This document shows positions 6,587 through 13,872 of a DNA stretch of 14,712 nucleotides, piece after piece. Under the pieces are notes generated by a model, which had not been told where the DNA came from, ran no database searches, and saw only the letters and a program-made list of their open reading frames with translations. The stretch covers positions 1 to 14,712 of the forward strand of contig DATARN010000160.1 of assembly GCA_036264135.1 (NCBI GenBank), read 5' to 3'. This DNA comes from DATARN01 sp036264135 (GTDB taxonomy: Bacteria > Actinomycetota > Acidimicrobiia > Acidimicrobiales > Palsa-688). Each line of letters begins with the position of its first letter. The first letter of the stretch is position 1. The translations under genes were made by a program, and so were the position numbers.

Positions 6587-8245
6587 TTACACCGGCGTGA
6601 GGGCCGACTCCAGGTAGCGGGCCCGGCACAACGAGCGCTGCAGTTTTCCCGACGATGTCTTGGGCAAGCTGCCGGGGGGCACCAGGATCACTTCCTCGGG
6701 GGGGAGGCCGACGGCGTCGAGGACCCGAGCGACGACCGCTTTGCGGATTGGTTGCGGGTCCTCGGCGCGGGTTTCGGCGACCACGACGACCGCTTCCTTG
6801 CCCCGCCGGCCGGCGACGCCGAATGCGATGACGTTGCCCGCCCGCACCCCCTCCACGGAGGCGGCGGCCCGCTCGACGTCCTCAGGAAAGACGTTGCGAC
6901 CGCCCACGATGATCACGTCCTTGATCCGGCCGCAGACCACCAGCTCGCCGTCGACGAGATAGGCGAGGTCGCCGCTTTTCAGCCACTCGCCGGCGAACGC
7001 CGCGGCGGTGGCGTCGGGATGCTTGTAGTAGCCGGAGGTGACCGAGGTGCCGCGGATCTGCAGCTCCCCTACCTCCCGCTCCCCCATCGGTCTTCCTGAC
7101 TGGGGGTCGCAGATGCGGATCTGCAGATCACCGACGGGCCGGCCGAGGAGGGCCAACGCCCGGGTGCCCGGCCCCTCCAGGCTGGGTGCGGCGTACCGGT
7201 CCGCCTCGAGCACGCGCCGGTCCACCACGTCGGTTACCAACCCTCGGCCGGGTTCGGGGAACGTCCCGGCGATGGTGACCTCGGCCATCCCGAAGGCGGG
7301 AAAGGCGGCCCCGGGGTTGAGCCCATGCGCCGCGCCCGCCTGGCAGAACGCCTCCACGGTGGCGGGATCCACCGGCTCGGCACCGTTGAGAGCGATGCGC
7401 CACGACGACAGGTCCAGGCCGGTGAGCCGGCGCATGGCCCGGGCCGACAGGGCGTAGGAGAAGTTGGGCCCGGCGGTGCAGGTGCCCCGGTAGCGGCTGA
7501 TCCACTCAACCCAGCGGGCCGGGGCGGACATGAAGTCCTGCGGGCCGGCGAGCACCATGTCGGCGCCGGTGATCATCGGGATGGTGAGCAGGCCCAGCAG
7601 GCCCATGTCGTGATACAGCGGCAACCAGGACACCACCACGTCGGCGTCGACGTCGAAGTGGGCGGCCGCGATCGTCCCGTCCAGGTTGGCCAGGATGTTG
7701 CGGTTGGTGAGCATGACGCCCTTGGGATCCGACGTCGATCCGCTGGTGAACTGGACGACCGCCAGTCGGTCGGCGTCCGACGCCGGCGTGACGTAATCGT
7801 CGCCCCGGCCCGTCAGCTCCGAGAGCAGCACCCGGGGTGCGTCGGCCGGGTCAGGCTCGAGGAACGCCGCCAGGTCGTTGTCGATGACAACGAGCGAGGC
7901 GTCGGCGTTCGCGACCCGGGCGCGGGTCTGGCCGACGAACTCTTCGAAACTGCCCAGGCGCATGGGCAGGGGCAGCACGACCACCGTCGCCCCGGCCAAC
8001 CAGGTCGCCTGGATGGCGGTGACGAGACCCCGCGACGTCGGCCCCAGCAGGGCGACGTGGTCGCCGGGCTGGACGCCGCGGCGCTGCAGCGCCGCCGCCA
8101 TCGCCCGGGCGTCGTCGTGCAACTGCGACCAGGGCAGCGCCTCGGCGGCGCTCGGATCGGACCCGACGAAGGTGATCGTGCCCGACCGGCGGGCGGCTAC
8201 TGCGGCGATGCGCTCGGCAAGAGTCGCGGCCACTGGAGTGCTCAT
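6587..8245 (-). CDS. Fatty-acyl-AMP ligase-like acyl-adenylating enzyme (ANL superfamily)
   Basis: The 552-residue protein is complete for an ANL enzyme. Motifs in order: P-loop TSGSTSDPKG (167-176), SWLPLYHDMGLLG (206-218), AFGMAEVT (317-324), SGDL (424-427), the hinge GRIKDVIIVGGRNVFPEDVE (439-458), and PKTSSGKLQR (528-537) with the probable catalytic Lys534. The LPLYHDMGLLG and DGELVVCGRIKD/GRN-(V/H)-(F/Y)-P-(E/Q)-D patterns resemble fatty-acyl-AMP ligases of the FadD32 type rather than ordinary acyl-CoA ligases. These load acyl-AMP onto carrier proteins; CoA-ligase activity is the alternative. No PKS, NRPS or acyl carrier gene is in the window. Start is ATG 8243-8245 with GGAG 5 nt upstream. 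It follows leuS by 57 nt. Confidence 0.85.
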   Translation of the reverse strand: MSTPVAATLAERIAAVAARRSGTITFVGSDPSAAEALPWSQLHDDARAMAAALQRRGVQPGDHVALLGPTSRGLVTAIQATWLAGATVVVLPLPMRLGSFEEFVGQTRARVANADASLVVIDNDLAAFLEPDPADAPRVLLSELTGRGDDYVTPASDADRLAVVQFTSGSTSDPKGVMLTNRNILANLDGTIAAAHFDVDADVVVSWLPLYHDMGLLGLLTIPMITGADMVLAGPQDFMSAPARWVEWISRYRGTCTAGPNFSYALSARAMRRLTGLDLSSWRIALNGAEPVDPATVEAFCQAGAAHGLNPGAAFPAFGMAEVTIAGTFPEPGRGLVTDVVDRRVLEADRYAAPSLEGPGTRALALLGRPVGDLQIRICDPQSGRPMGEREVGELQIRGTSVTSGYYKHPDATAAAFAGEWLKSGDLAYLVDGELVVCGRIKDVIIVGGRNVFPEDVERAAASVEGVRAGNVIAFGVAGRRGKEAVVVVAETRAEDPQPIRKAVVARVLDAVGLPPEEVILVPPGSLPKTSSGKLQRSLCRARYLESALTPV

Positions 8246-8302
8246 GCCACTCCGACCGTCCGGATGTGACGTCGGTTACAGGCGCGGGGAAGGGGGCCCG
8301 GC

Positions 8303-10786
8303 TCACACCACGATGTTGACCAACCGGGGCGGCCGGGCCACCACGCGCCGGGGTGGCCGGCCGGCCAGCTGCTCCTGAACCTTGGGCGACGCCAGCGCGG
8401 CGGCGGTGGCGCCCGCCTCGTCGACGTCGGCCGCCACCGTGATCCGGTCGCGCAGTTTCCCGTTGACCTGGACGACCAGCGTTTCGGTGTCGACCCGCAC
8501 CATCTCGGGGTCGGCGACGGGCCAGGGCTGGTTGTGCACCGTCGTGCCCGCTCCGTGGCGCAGCTCCCACAACTCGGCGGTGATGTGCGGGGTCATCGGC
8601 GCCATCAGCTTCAGCAGGGTGTCGACGGCGAAGGCGGCCGTCTCGGTGCGTCCGCCCTCCTCCGACTGGGCGTAGCGATAGATGTCGTTGACAAACTCCA
8701 TGCACGCCGCCACCGCGGTGTTGTAGGACCACCGGTCGAAATCCCGGCTGACCCGGTCGATTAGCCGATGGGCCCCTTTTTCCACCTCTTCGTCGGTGGG
8801 CGTGAAAGGTCGGTCGACCAGATGCAGCCGCTCGCCGCTGCCGGCGGCCAGCCGCCACACCCGGCCGAGGAACCGGTGCATCCCGTCGATGACCTCGTCG
8901 GTCTGTTCACTCCAGTCGAAATCATCGGTGGGAGGTCCGACAAAAAGATGGAAAAGGCGCAGTGAGTCGGCGCCGACCGTCTCGTAGTACTTGGCCGGCG
9001 CGATCAGGTTGCCCTTGGACTTCGACATCTTCGAGCCGCCCATCCTGATCATGCCTTGCGTGAACAGGCGCTCGAACGGCTCGCGAAGATGCTTGGGGGC
9101 GAAACCCAGGTCGGCCAGGGCGCGGGTATAGAAGCGGGCGTACAGCAGGTGCAGGATGGCGTGCTCGATGCCGCCGATGTATTGGTCGACGGGCATCCAG
9201 TGCTCCGCCGCCTCCTGGCTAAAGGGGACGCCCGGCGTCCAGGGATCGCAGAACCGCAGGAAGTACCAGGACGAGTCCACGAAGGTGTCCATGGTGTCGG
9301 TCTCGCGCTCCGCCGGCCCGCCGCAGATCGGGCAGGTGGTATTGAGGAACTCGGCGTTGTACCGCAGCGGCGACTCGCCGGTGGGGCGGAACTCGACGTC
9401 GTCGGGCGCCACGACCGGCAACTGGTCCTCGGGCACGGGAACGATGTTGTGCACCGGGCAATAGACCACCGGGATGGGGCAGCCCCAGAAACGCTGGCGG
9501 CTCACCAGCCAGTCCCGCAAACGGTAGTTGACCTTGCGCCGGCCGATCCCCTGCGCCTCCAGCCAGTCGATGGCGGCCACCTTGGCGGCGCGCACGTCCG
9601 GGATACCGTTGAGCCAGGCGCTGTTGATCACCGGCCCGTCACCCAGGTACGCCTCGCCGGTCCAATCGGGCGGGGGCTGCACCGTGCGGATGATGGGCAG
9701 GTCGTACTGGGTCGCGAACTCCCAGTCCCGCTGATCCTGCCCGGGGACGGCCATGATGGCGCCCGTGCCATACGTCATCAGCACGTAGTCGGCCAGGTAA
9801 ATCGGGACCTCGGCTCCGTTGAAGGGGTTGACGGCATAGGCACCGGTGAAGACGCCGCGCTTGTCCAGGCCGGGATCGGTCGACTGGCGTTCGATGTCCG
9901 TCTCCCCCGCCACCCGCTCGACGAATGCCGCCACCTCGTCCCGGCGATCCGGGGTCGTGATTTGGTCCACCAGGGGATGCTCCGGCGCCAGCACCACGAA
10001 GGTCATGCCGAAACTGGTGTCCGGGCGAGTGGTGTACACCCGCACCGTGGTCTCTGGTCCCGCCCCGGCGACCCGCAACTCGAACTCGGCCCCCTCGGAA
10101 CGGCCGATCCAGTTGCGCTGCATGGTCTTGACCCGCTCCGGCCATTCCAGATCGTCGAGCGCGGCCAACAGCTCATCGGCGTAGTCGGTGATCTTGAAAA
10201 ACCATTGCTCGAGGTCACGCTTGACGACCAGGTCGCCGCTGCGCTCGCACGTGCCGTCGGGAAGGACCTGCTCGTTGGCGAGGACCGTCTGGCAACCCGG
10301 GCACCAGTTGACGGGCGCCTTCTTTCGGTAGGCAAGCCCCGCCTCCAGGAACCGCTCGAAAATCACCTGGTTCCAGCGCATGTACTCCGGGTCGTGGCTG
10401 CGGATCTCTCGCCGCCAGTCGTAGACCGCGCCCAGGCGGCGCAGCGACGCCTTCAACTCCTCGATGCGAGCGTCGGTGAAGGTCCGGGGATGGGTGCCGG
10501 TGCGTATGGCCGCGTTCTCCGCGGGCAGGCCGAAGGAGTCGAACCCGAGCGGCGACAAGACGCCGTAGCCCTGCATGGTGGCCTTGCGGACCAGCAGGTC
10601 GCCGAAGGTGTAGTTGCGGACGTGCCCCTGGTGCGCCGGGCCGCTCGGGTAGGGGTACATGCACAGCACGTAGTACGGCGGCCGCGGATCGTCGTTGTCG
10701 ACCTGGTAGGTGCCGTCGGCCGCCCAGCGCTCCTGCCACTTGACCTCGATGGCCTGCGGGTTGTACGTGGCTGCGGTGCCGTCCAT
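8303..10786 (-). CDS. leuS: Leucyl-tRNA synthetase
   Basis: The class I synthetase of 827 residues attaches leucine to tRNA-Leu. It contains PYPSGPAHQGHVRNYTFGD with the HIGH-type motif written HQGH (52-55), the CP1 editing domain with TTRPDTSFGM and the AVPGQDQRDWEFA segment, a DTMDTFVDSSWYFLRF zinc-side and core segment, and SKMSKSKGN (KMSKS near residues 586-590). The C-terminus ends with the anticodon-binding and LVVQVNGKLRDRI elements of the family. I start at ATG 10784-10786 because GGTGA lies 5 nt before it; an in-frame GTG at 10795 gives 3 more residues. The QG in HQGH and GQDQRD instead of AHDQRD are mild variations, probably lineage-typical. It sits downstream of chrA, with a 54-nt gap, and upstream of the FAAL-like gene. 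Confidence 0.96.
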   Translation of the reverse strand: MDGTAATYNPQAIEVKWQERWAADGTYQVDNDDPRPPYYVLCMYPYPSGPAHQGHVRNYTFGDLLVRKATMQGYGVLSPLGFDSFGLPAENAAIRTGTHPRTFTDARIEELKASLRRLGAVYDWRREIRSHDPEYMRWNQVIFERFLEAGLAYRKKAPVNWCPGCQTVLANEQVLPDGTCERSGDLVVKRDLEQWFFKITDYADELLAALDDLEWPERVKTMQRNWIGRSEGAEFELRVAGAGPETTVRVYTTRPDTSFGMTFVVLAPEHPLVDQITTPDRRDEVAAFVERVAGETDIERQSTDPGLDKRGVFTGAYAVNPFNGAEVPIYLADYVLMTYGTGAIMAVPGQDQRDWEFATQYDLPIIRTVQPPPDWTGEAYLGDGPVINSAWLNGIPDVRAAKVAAIDWLEAQGIGRRKVNYRLRDWLVSRQRFWGCPIPVVYCPVHNIVPVPEDQLPVVAPDDVEFRPTGESPLRYNAEFLNTTCPICGGPAERETDTMDTFVDSSWYFLRFCDPWTPGVPFSQEAAEHWMPVDQYIGGIEHAILHLLYARFYTRALADLGFAPKHLREPFERLFTQGMIRMGGSKMSKSKGNLIAPAKYYETVGADSLRLFHLFVGPPTDDFDWSEQTDEVIDGMHRFLGRVWRLAAGSGERLHLVDRPFTPTDEEVEKGAHRLIDRVSRDFDRWSYNTAVAACMEFVNDIYRYAQSEEGGRTETAAFAVDTLLKLMAPMTPHITAELWELRHGAGTTVHNQPWPVADPEMVRVDTETLVVQVNGKLRDRITVAADVDEAGATAAALASPKVQEQLAGRPPRRVVARPPRLVNIVV

Positions 10787-10840
10787 AAGTGTCACCAGCG
10801 TACCGAGGGGGTGGGACGACGCCCGTGGGATTGCTGGGCG

Positions 10841-12025
10841 TCAGCGGCCGATCGGCGCCCCGGCCAGGGCGGCGACGGCGCCGGCGGCCGCGGCGAGGAC
10901 CAGGGCGACGGGAACCCCGCGTCGCAAGCCCAAGATCCAGACGCCGGCGACCGCCAGGACGCCGACCTGCCAGAGGTGCTGAAGGGGGGCGGCGAGCGGG
11001 ACCGAGGCCGCGGCGATGGCACCGATCGACGCCGGCCCGGCGCCGGACAGAAACGCCTGGGCGACGCGGTTGGAGCGCAGGCGGCCGAAGTGACGGCCCC
11101 CGCCGAGGACGAACCCGAAGGACGGGGCGAACGCCACCCCCGCCGCCAACAGGCCCCCGGCCACCCCGGCCGCGGCGTACCCCACGACCGCGACCGTCTG
11201 CACGACCGGCCCCGGCGTTATCTGGCCGAGGGCAACGGCGCTCAAGAACTGCGTCGCCGTCATCCAGTGATAGCGACTGACGGCGTCGTGCTGCATGAGC
11301 GGGATGATGACGAAACCGCCGCCGTACGACAGCGCGCCGACCTTGAACGCCACCCAGGCCACGGCGCCGAGCCCGCCGGCGGCGGCCGTGGCGGCGAGCA
11401 CGGGCCCGGATGCCACCCGTAGTGGGAGGACCGCCAGCGGGTGCTCCGGGTGGAGAAGGCCGCGGGCAGCAACCTCGGCGAGGCCGCAGAGCACCAAGGC
11501 GACGACCACCCACGCCCCGGCCAGGGCGCCCACCAGCACCCCGACGGCGAGGTAGCCACCCCACCGCCAGGCGCTTCCCGCCCCCGAGGCGGCACGGGCA
11601 TGGCTGGCGGGCATCAGCCCAATGGCAGCGCCGACCGCGACCGCGGGCACGGCGGCGCCGGCACCGGCGGCGGCGCCCAGCACCCAATCGGGGGCGCGGG
11701 CGGTGAGAAAGAGGGCCGCCAGGCACAGGATGACCACCAGTCCGGGAACGATGAAACAGCATCCGCCGACCACCGCACCGAGCCGGCCGCGCAGGCGCCA
11801 GGCGCACCAGATGGCCAACTGGGTGGACGCCGGTCCCGGCAACAGCTGCGTGGCGGCAATGGCATCCTCGAACTCGACCTCCGACAGCCAGCCCCGGTCG
11901 GTAACGCACAACTGACGGAGCAGCGAAATGTGCGCCGGGGGCCCGCCGAAGCCGATGCACCCGATGCGGGTCCACGCCGCGGCGATGGCCCACAGGTCGA
12001 CTCGACCAGGCCCTTCCTGGCCCAA
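10841..12025 (-). CDS. chrA: Chromate transporter, long-chain (two-domain) ChrA
   Basis: The 394-residue protein is strongly hydrophobic and has the duplicated CHR structure. The first half has FGGPPAHI (26-33) and LPGPASTQLA (62-71); the second has SYGGGFVIIPLM (233-244) and GQITPGPV (267-274). Both GG and PGP repeats are hallmarks of the ChrA family, whose long-chain members export chromate across the inner membrane. Activity on other anions is possible. The only start fitting an upstream stop is TTG at 12023-12025; a stop codon (the MFS gene's own TAG) blocks the frame just above. It lies 6 nt behind the MFS stop, so translation is probably coupled. GGGGAT about 10 nt upstream of the TTG may serve as ribosome binding site. 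Confidence 0.88.
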   Translation of the reverse strand: MGQEGPGRVDLWAIAAAWTRIGCIGFGGPPAHISLLRQLCVTDRGWLSEVEFEDAIAATQLLPGPASTQLAIWCAWRLRGRLGAVVGGCCFIVPGLVVILCLAALFLTARAPDWVLGAAAGAGAAVPAVAVGAAIGLMPASHARAASGAGSAWRWGGYLAVGVLVGALAGAWVVVALVLCGLAEVAARGLLHPEHPLAVLPLRVASGPVLAATAAAGGLGAVAWVAFKVGALSYGGGFVIIPLMQHDAVSRYHWMTATQFLSAVALGQITPGPVVQTVAVVGYAAAGVAGGLLAAGVAFAPSFGFVLGGGRHFGRLRSNRVAQAFLSGAGPASIGAIAAASVPLAAPLQHLWQVGVLAVAGVWILGLRRGVPVALVLAAAAGAVAALAGAPIGR

Positions 12026-12031
12026 AGTGGG

Positions 12032-13408
12032 CTATCCCCGCACGGCGAGACGGCGGGTCGCCGCCAGCCCGGCGAGCACACCTCCGGCGGCGATGACGAA
12101 GGCGACGGCGATGCCCGCGCCGAGCGATCGTCCCAGGCTGGCGCTGGCGGCGACGGCGGCGCCCCCAAAGCCGACGCCCAAGGCGGTGCCGAGCACGTCG
12201 GACAGGTTCAGGGATGCCGCCGCCCAGCCCTCCCGCCCCGCCGGTGCCTCGCGGAGCATGATGAGCGACAGCGGGGAGTAGGCCAGCCCCATACCGAAGC
12301 CCGCCACCGCCCACGACGCGATGGCTACGGTCCACGGGACGGCCGCCAAAAGGGCGCTGCCCATTCCCGCGATGCCCGAAAGGATGATCAAGAGGCCGAC
12401 CCGGACGAGTCGGCGGCCCTCCCACCGATCGATGAGGCGGGCTTGGGCCCAGGAGCCGGCGGCCCAGGTCAAGCTGGCGGCGGTCACCACGATGCTCGCG
12501 GCGCTCGGGCTGCGATGGCGGACCGAGGTCACCGCCAAGGTGACGAAGGCGTCGCATCCGAAGAATCCGAAGGTCAGCAGGCCGCGACTGAGAATCGTCG
12601 CCGGCAGCCCGACGCGAGCCACCAGGGTGCCGGCGGGGAGCAGCCGGCGCAGCCCCGGTAGGCCGATCAGCACGCCGACCCCGACAAGAAGCACCGCTTC
12701 GAACAGGTTCGGGGCGATGAGACCCGCCAGAAGCAGACCGGCGCCGGCGGCGGTGCGAACGGCGTGGTCGAGGCGGTGCTCGTCGCCCGCTCTGCCCGGC
12801 TCTGCTGTGCCGCCGGGCGCCCGGCCGAGGCGCACGAGGGCGGGCAGGGCCAGCGGGCCGGCGCTCAGGACCAGGGGGATCAGGCCGAGGAACACCCAGC
12901 GCCAGCTGAACTGGCGGGCCACCTCAGCGCTGATGACCGGCCCGAACAATGCCGGCAGAACCCAGGCGGTCGACATGAGTGCCAGCATGCGGGGCCGGAG
13001 CCGCTCGGGCACGCCGCGGCCGATGGCGACGTAGGCGACGGCCGGTACCGCGCCCGCCCCGAGGCCCTGAAGCGTCCGGCCGAGCACCAGCACCGGCATT
13101 GACGGCGCCAGGCCGGACACGGCCAGCCCGGCGGCAAAGAGCAGCAGGCCGGCGCTATAGGGCTGCGCCGGCCCGCGCCGGTCCGCCTGCCGGCCGGCGG
13201 CGACGATGCCGACAAGGCTGGCCAGCATGAAAGAGCTGAAGACCCAGCCGTAGAACCGCAAGCCCCCGAGATCGCGCGCCACGATCGGCATGATCGTGAT
13301 CACGGATAGGGACTCCGAGGCGATGATCGTGATCGTCACCACCAGGCCAACCGCCAATGCCCGCAGAGATGGGGCCCACAACCCGTCGGCGGTTGTCAGG
13401 TCGGACAC
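12032..13408 (-). CDS. MFS transporter (drug/metabolite efflux type)
   Basis: The 458-residue protein is a multi-spanning membrane protein of the major facilitator superfamily. The loop 2-3 signature AAGRQADRRGPAQPYSAG (about 70-87, GxxxDRRG) is present, followed by SMPVLVLGRTLQGLGAGAVP, an RxxQGxGAG motif typical of proton-driven exporters of the DHA2-like branch. A second half starts near LSRGLLTFGFFGCDAFVTL. The substrate is unknown. The start is GTG at 13406-13408, with no Shine-Dalgarno site; CAGAAT lies 6 nt upstream, so the message may be leaderless. The chrA gene follows 6 nt after its stop. Whether the two act on the same stress cannot be read from the sequence. Confidence 0.85.
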   Translation of the reverse strand: MSDLTTADGLWAPSLRALAVGLVVTITIIASESLSVITIMPIVARDLGGLRFYGWVFSSFMLASLVGIVAAGRQADRRGPAQPYSAGLLLFAAGLAVSGLAPSMPVLVLGRTLQGLGAGAVPAVAYVAIGRGVPERLRPRMLALMSTAWVLPALFGPVISAEVARQFSWRWVFLGLIPLVLSAGPLALPALVRLGRAPGGTAEPGRAGDEHRLDHAVRTAAGAGLLLAGLIAPNLFEAVLLVGVGVLIGLPGLRRLLPAGTLVARVGLPATILSRGLLTFGFFGCDAFVTLAVTSVRHRSPSAASIVVTAASLTWAAGSWAQARLIDRWEGRRLVRVGLLIILSGIAGMGSALLAAVPWTVAIASWAVAGFGMGLAYSPLSLIMLREAPAGREGWAAASLNLSDVLGTALGVGFGGAAVAASASLGRSLGAGIAVAFVIAAGGVLAGLAATRRLAVRG

Positions 13409-13414
13409 CCGGCC

Positions 13415-13420
13415 ATTCTG
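13415..13420 (-). promoter_or_regulatory. Candidate -10 element (CAGAAT) for the MFS-chrA unit
   Basis: CAGAAT lies exactly 6 nt before the GTG start of the MFS gene, the same spacing as for the PAC2 gene. This suggests a leaderless transcript. The first base deviates from TANNNT and no -35 was identified. Confidence 0.35.
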
Positions 13421-13463
13421 CCCACCAGCGTCGTCGGCTGTGCTGAACCCGGCTGCGCCTTGC

Positions 13464-13469
13464 TAGGCT
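13464..13469 (+). promoter_or_regulatory. Candidate -10 element (TAGGCT) for the tRNA
   Basis: TAGGCT fits the TANNNT pattern and would place transcription start near 13476, about 6 nt before the mature tRNA 5' end. No good -35 was seen at the matching distance. Confidence 0.35.
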
Positions 13470-13481
13470 GGATCGTCCCAC

Positions 13482-13555
<74 letters not shown>

Positions 13556-13578
13556 CACAAAACCCCAGGTAAGGAAGG

Positions 13579-13595
13579 GGTGTCGGCGGGACACC
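13579..13595 (+). other. Hairpin downstream of the tRNA
   Basis: GGTGTC (13579-13584) and GACACC (13590-13595) form a 6-bp stem with a 5-nt loop, 23 nt after the tRNA end. It may be a weak terminator or 3' processing structure. No T-tract follows. The surrounding stretch 13596-13658 shows no gene or clear motif. Confidence 0.25.
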
Positions 13596-13658
13596 ACCAA
13601 AGGATCCACCCCGACGTAGCCACTTTGAGCGTAGCCTTTCGGGTGGTTGGCTGTGTGC

Positions 13659-13784
13659 GAGTCCGGTAGATACTGGACACTGTGGTTCCGGTACCTGCCT
13701 GACACTTTCAAGACGCGGTTCCGGTACCTGGGCGACAGCGGTTCCGGTACCTGGCTGACACTGGCCCCGGTACCTGGGTGACAG
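13659..13784. repeat. Array of 22-bp direct repeats, possible transposase-binding sites or IS ends
   Basis: Four units lie at 13684-13705, 13717-13738, 13740-13761 and 13763-13784, consensus GGTTCCGGTACCTGGSTGAC followed by A and C or G. A decayed copy at 13659-13680 matches the first unit at 15 of 22 bases. Start-to-start spacing is 25, 33, 23 and 23 bp; the 33-bp step equals the 23-bp step plus 10. Each intact unit holds the palindrome GGTACC. On the minus strand each unit reads TGTC-(A/G)-...-CAGGTACCGG, which resembles a TGT-starting element end. The array begins about 100 bp after the tRNA and ends 88 bp before the transposase start. Confidence 0.8.
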
Positions 13785-13872
13785 TGGCGTCTGGCTGAGG
13801 GTCCACCGGCTGGCCGTTGCCACCTTCTTCGCTGTGGTCGTTCGCGCCCGCAGACCGGAGGAGGCCGTCGTC
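13785..13872 (+). mobile_element. Non-coding left flank of the IS481-like element
   Basis: This 88-nt stretch between the repeat array and the transposase start has no gene. It includes the strong ribosome binding site at 13857-13864. No obvious promoter box or terminal inverted repeat beginning TGT on the plus strand was found, so the left boundary of the element is not set; it could lie at the array or within it. Confidence 0.45.

Noticed and set aside
10787..10840. T-box or other leader riboswitch ahead of leuS
   Set aside because: The gap is only 54 nt, too short for a T-box, and has no specifier or antiterminator-like structure.
9056..11422. A 788-residue open frame on the plus strand across leuS and chrA
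   Set aside because: It spans two well-supported minus-strand genes and their intergenic gap, with Arg/Gly/His-rich sequence and no recognisable domain.
10215..12557. A 780-residue minus-strand open frame across leuS, chrA and the MFS gene
   Set aside because: It is out of frame with three recognised genes and is very rich in Arg, Gly and Pro, as expected for a frame shadow.
13659..13784. CRISPR array
   Set aside because: Repeats are only 22 bp with spacers of 1, 1 and 11 bp (3 bp before the first intact unit), so there are no real spacers, and no cas gene is present.
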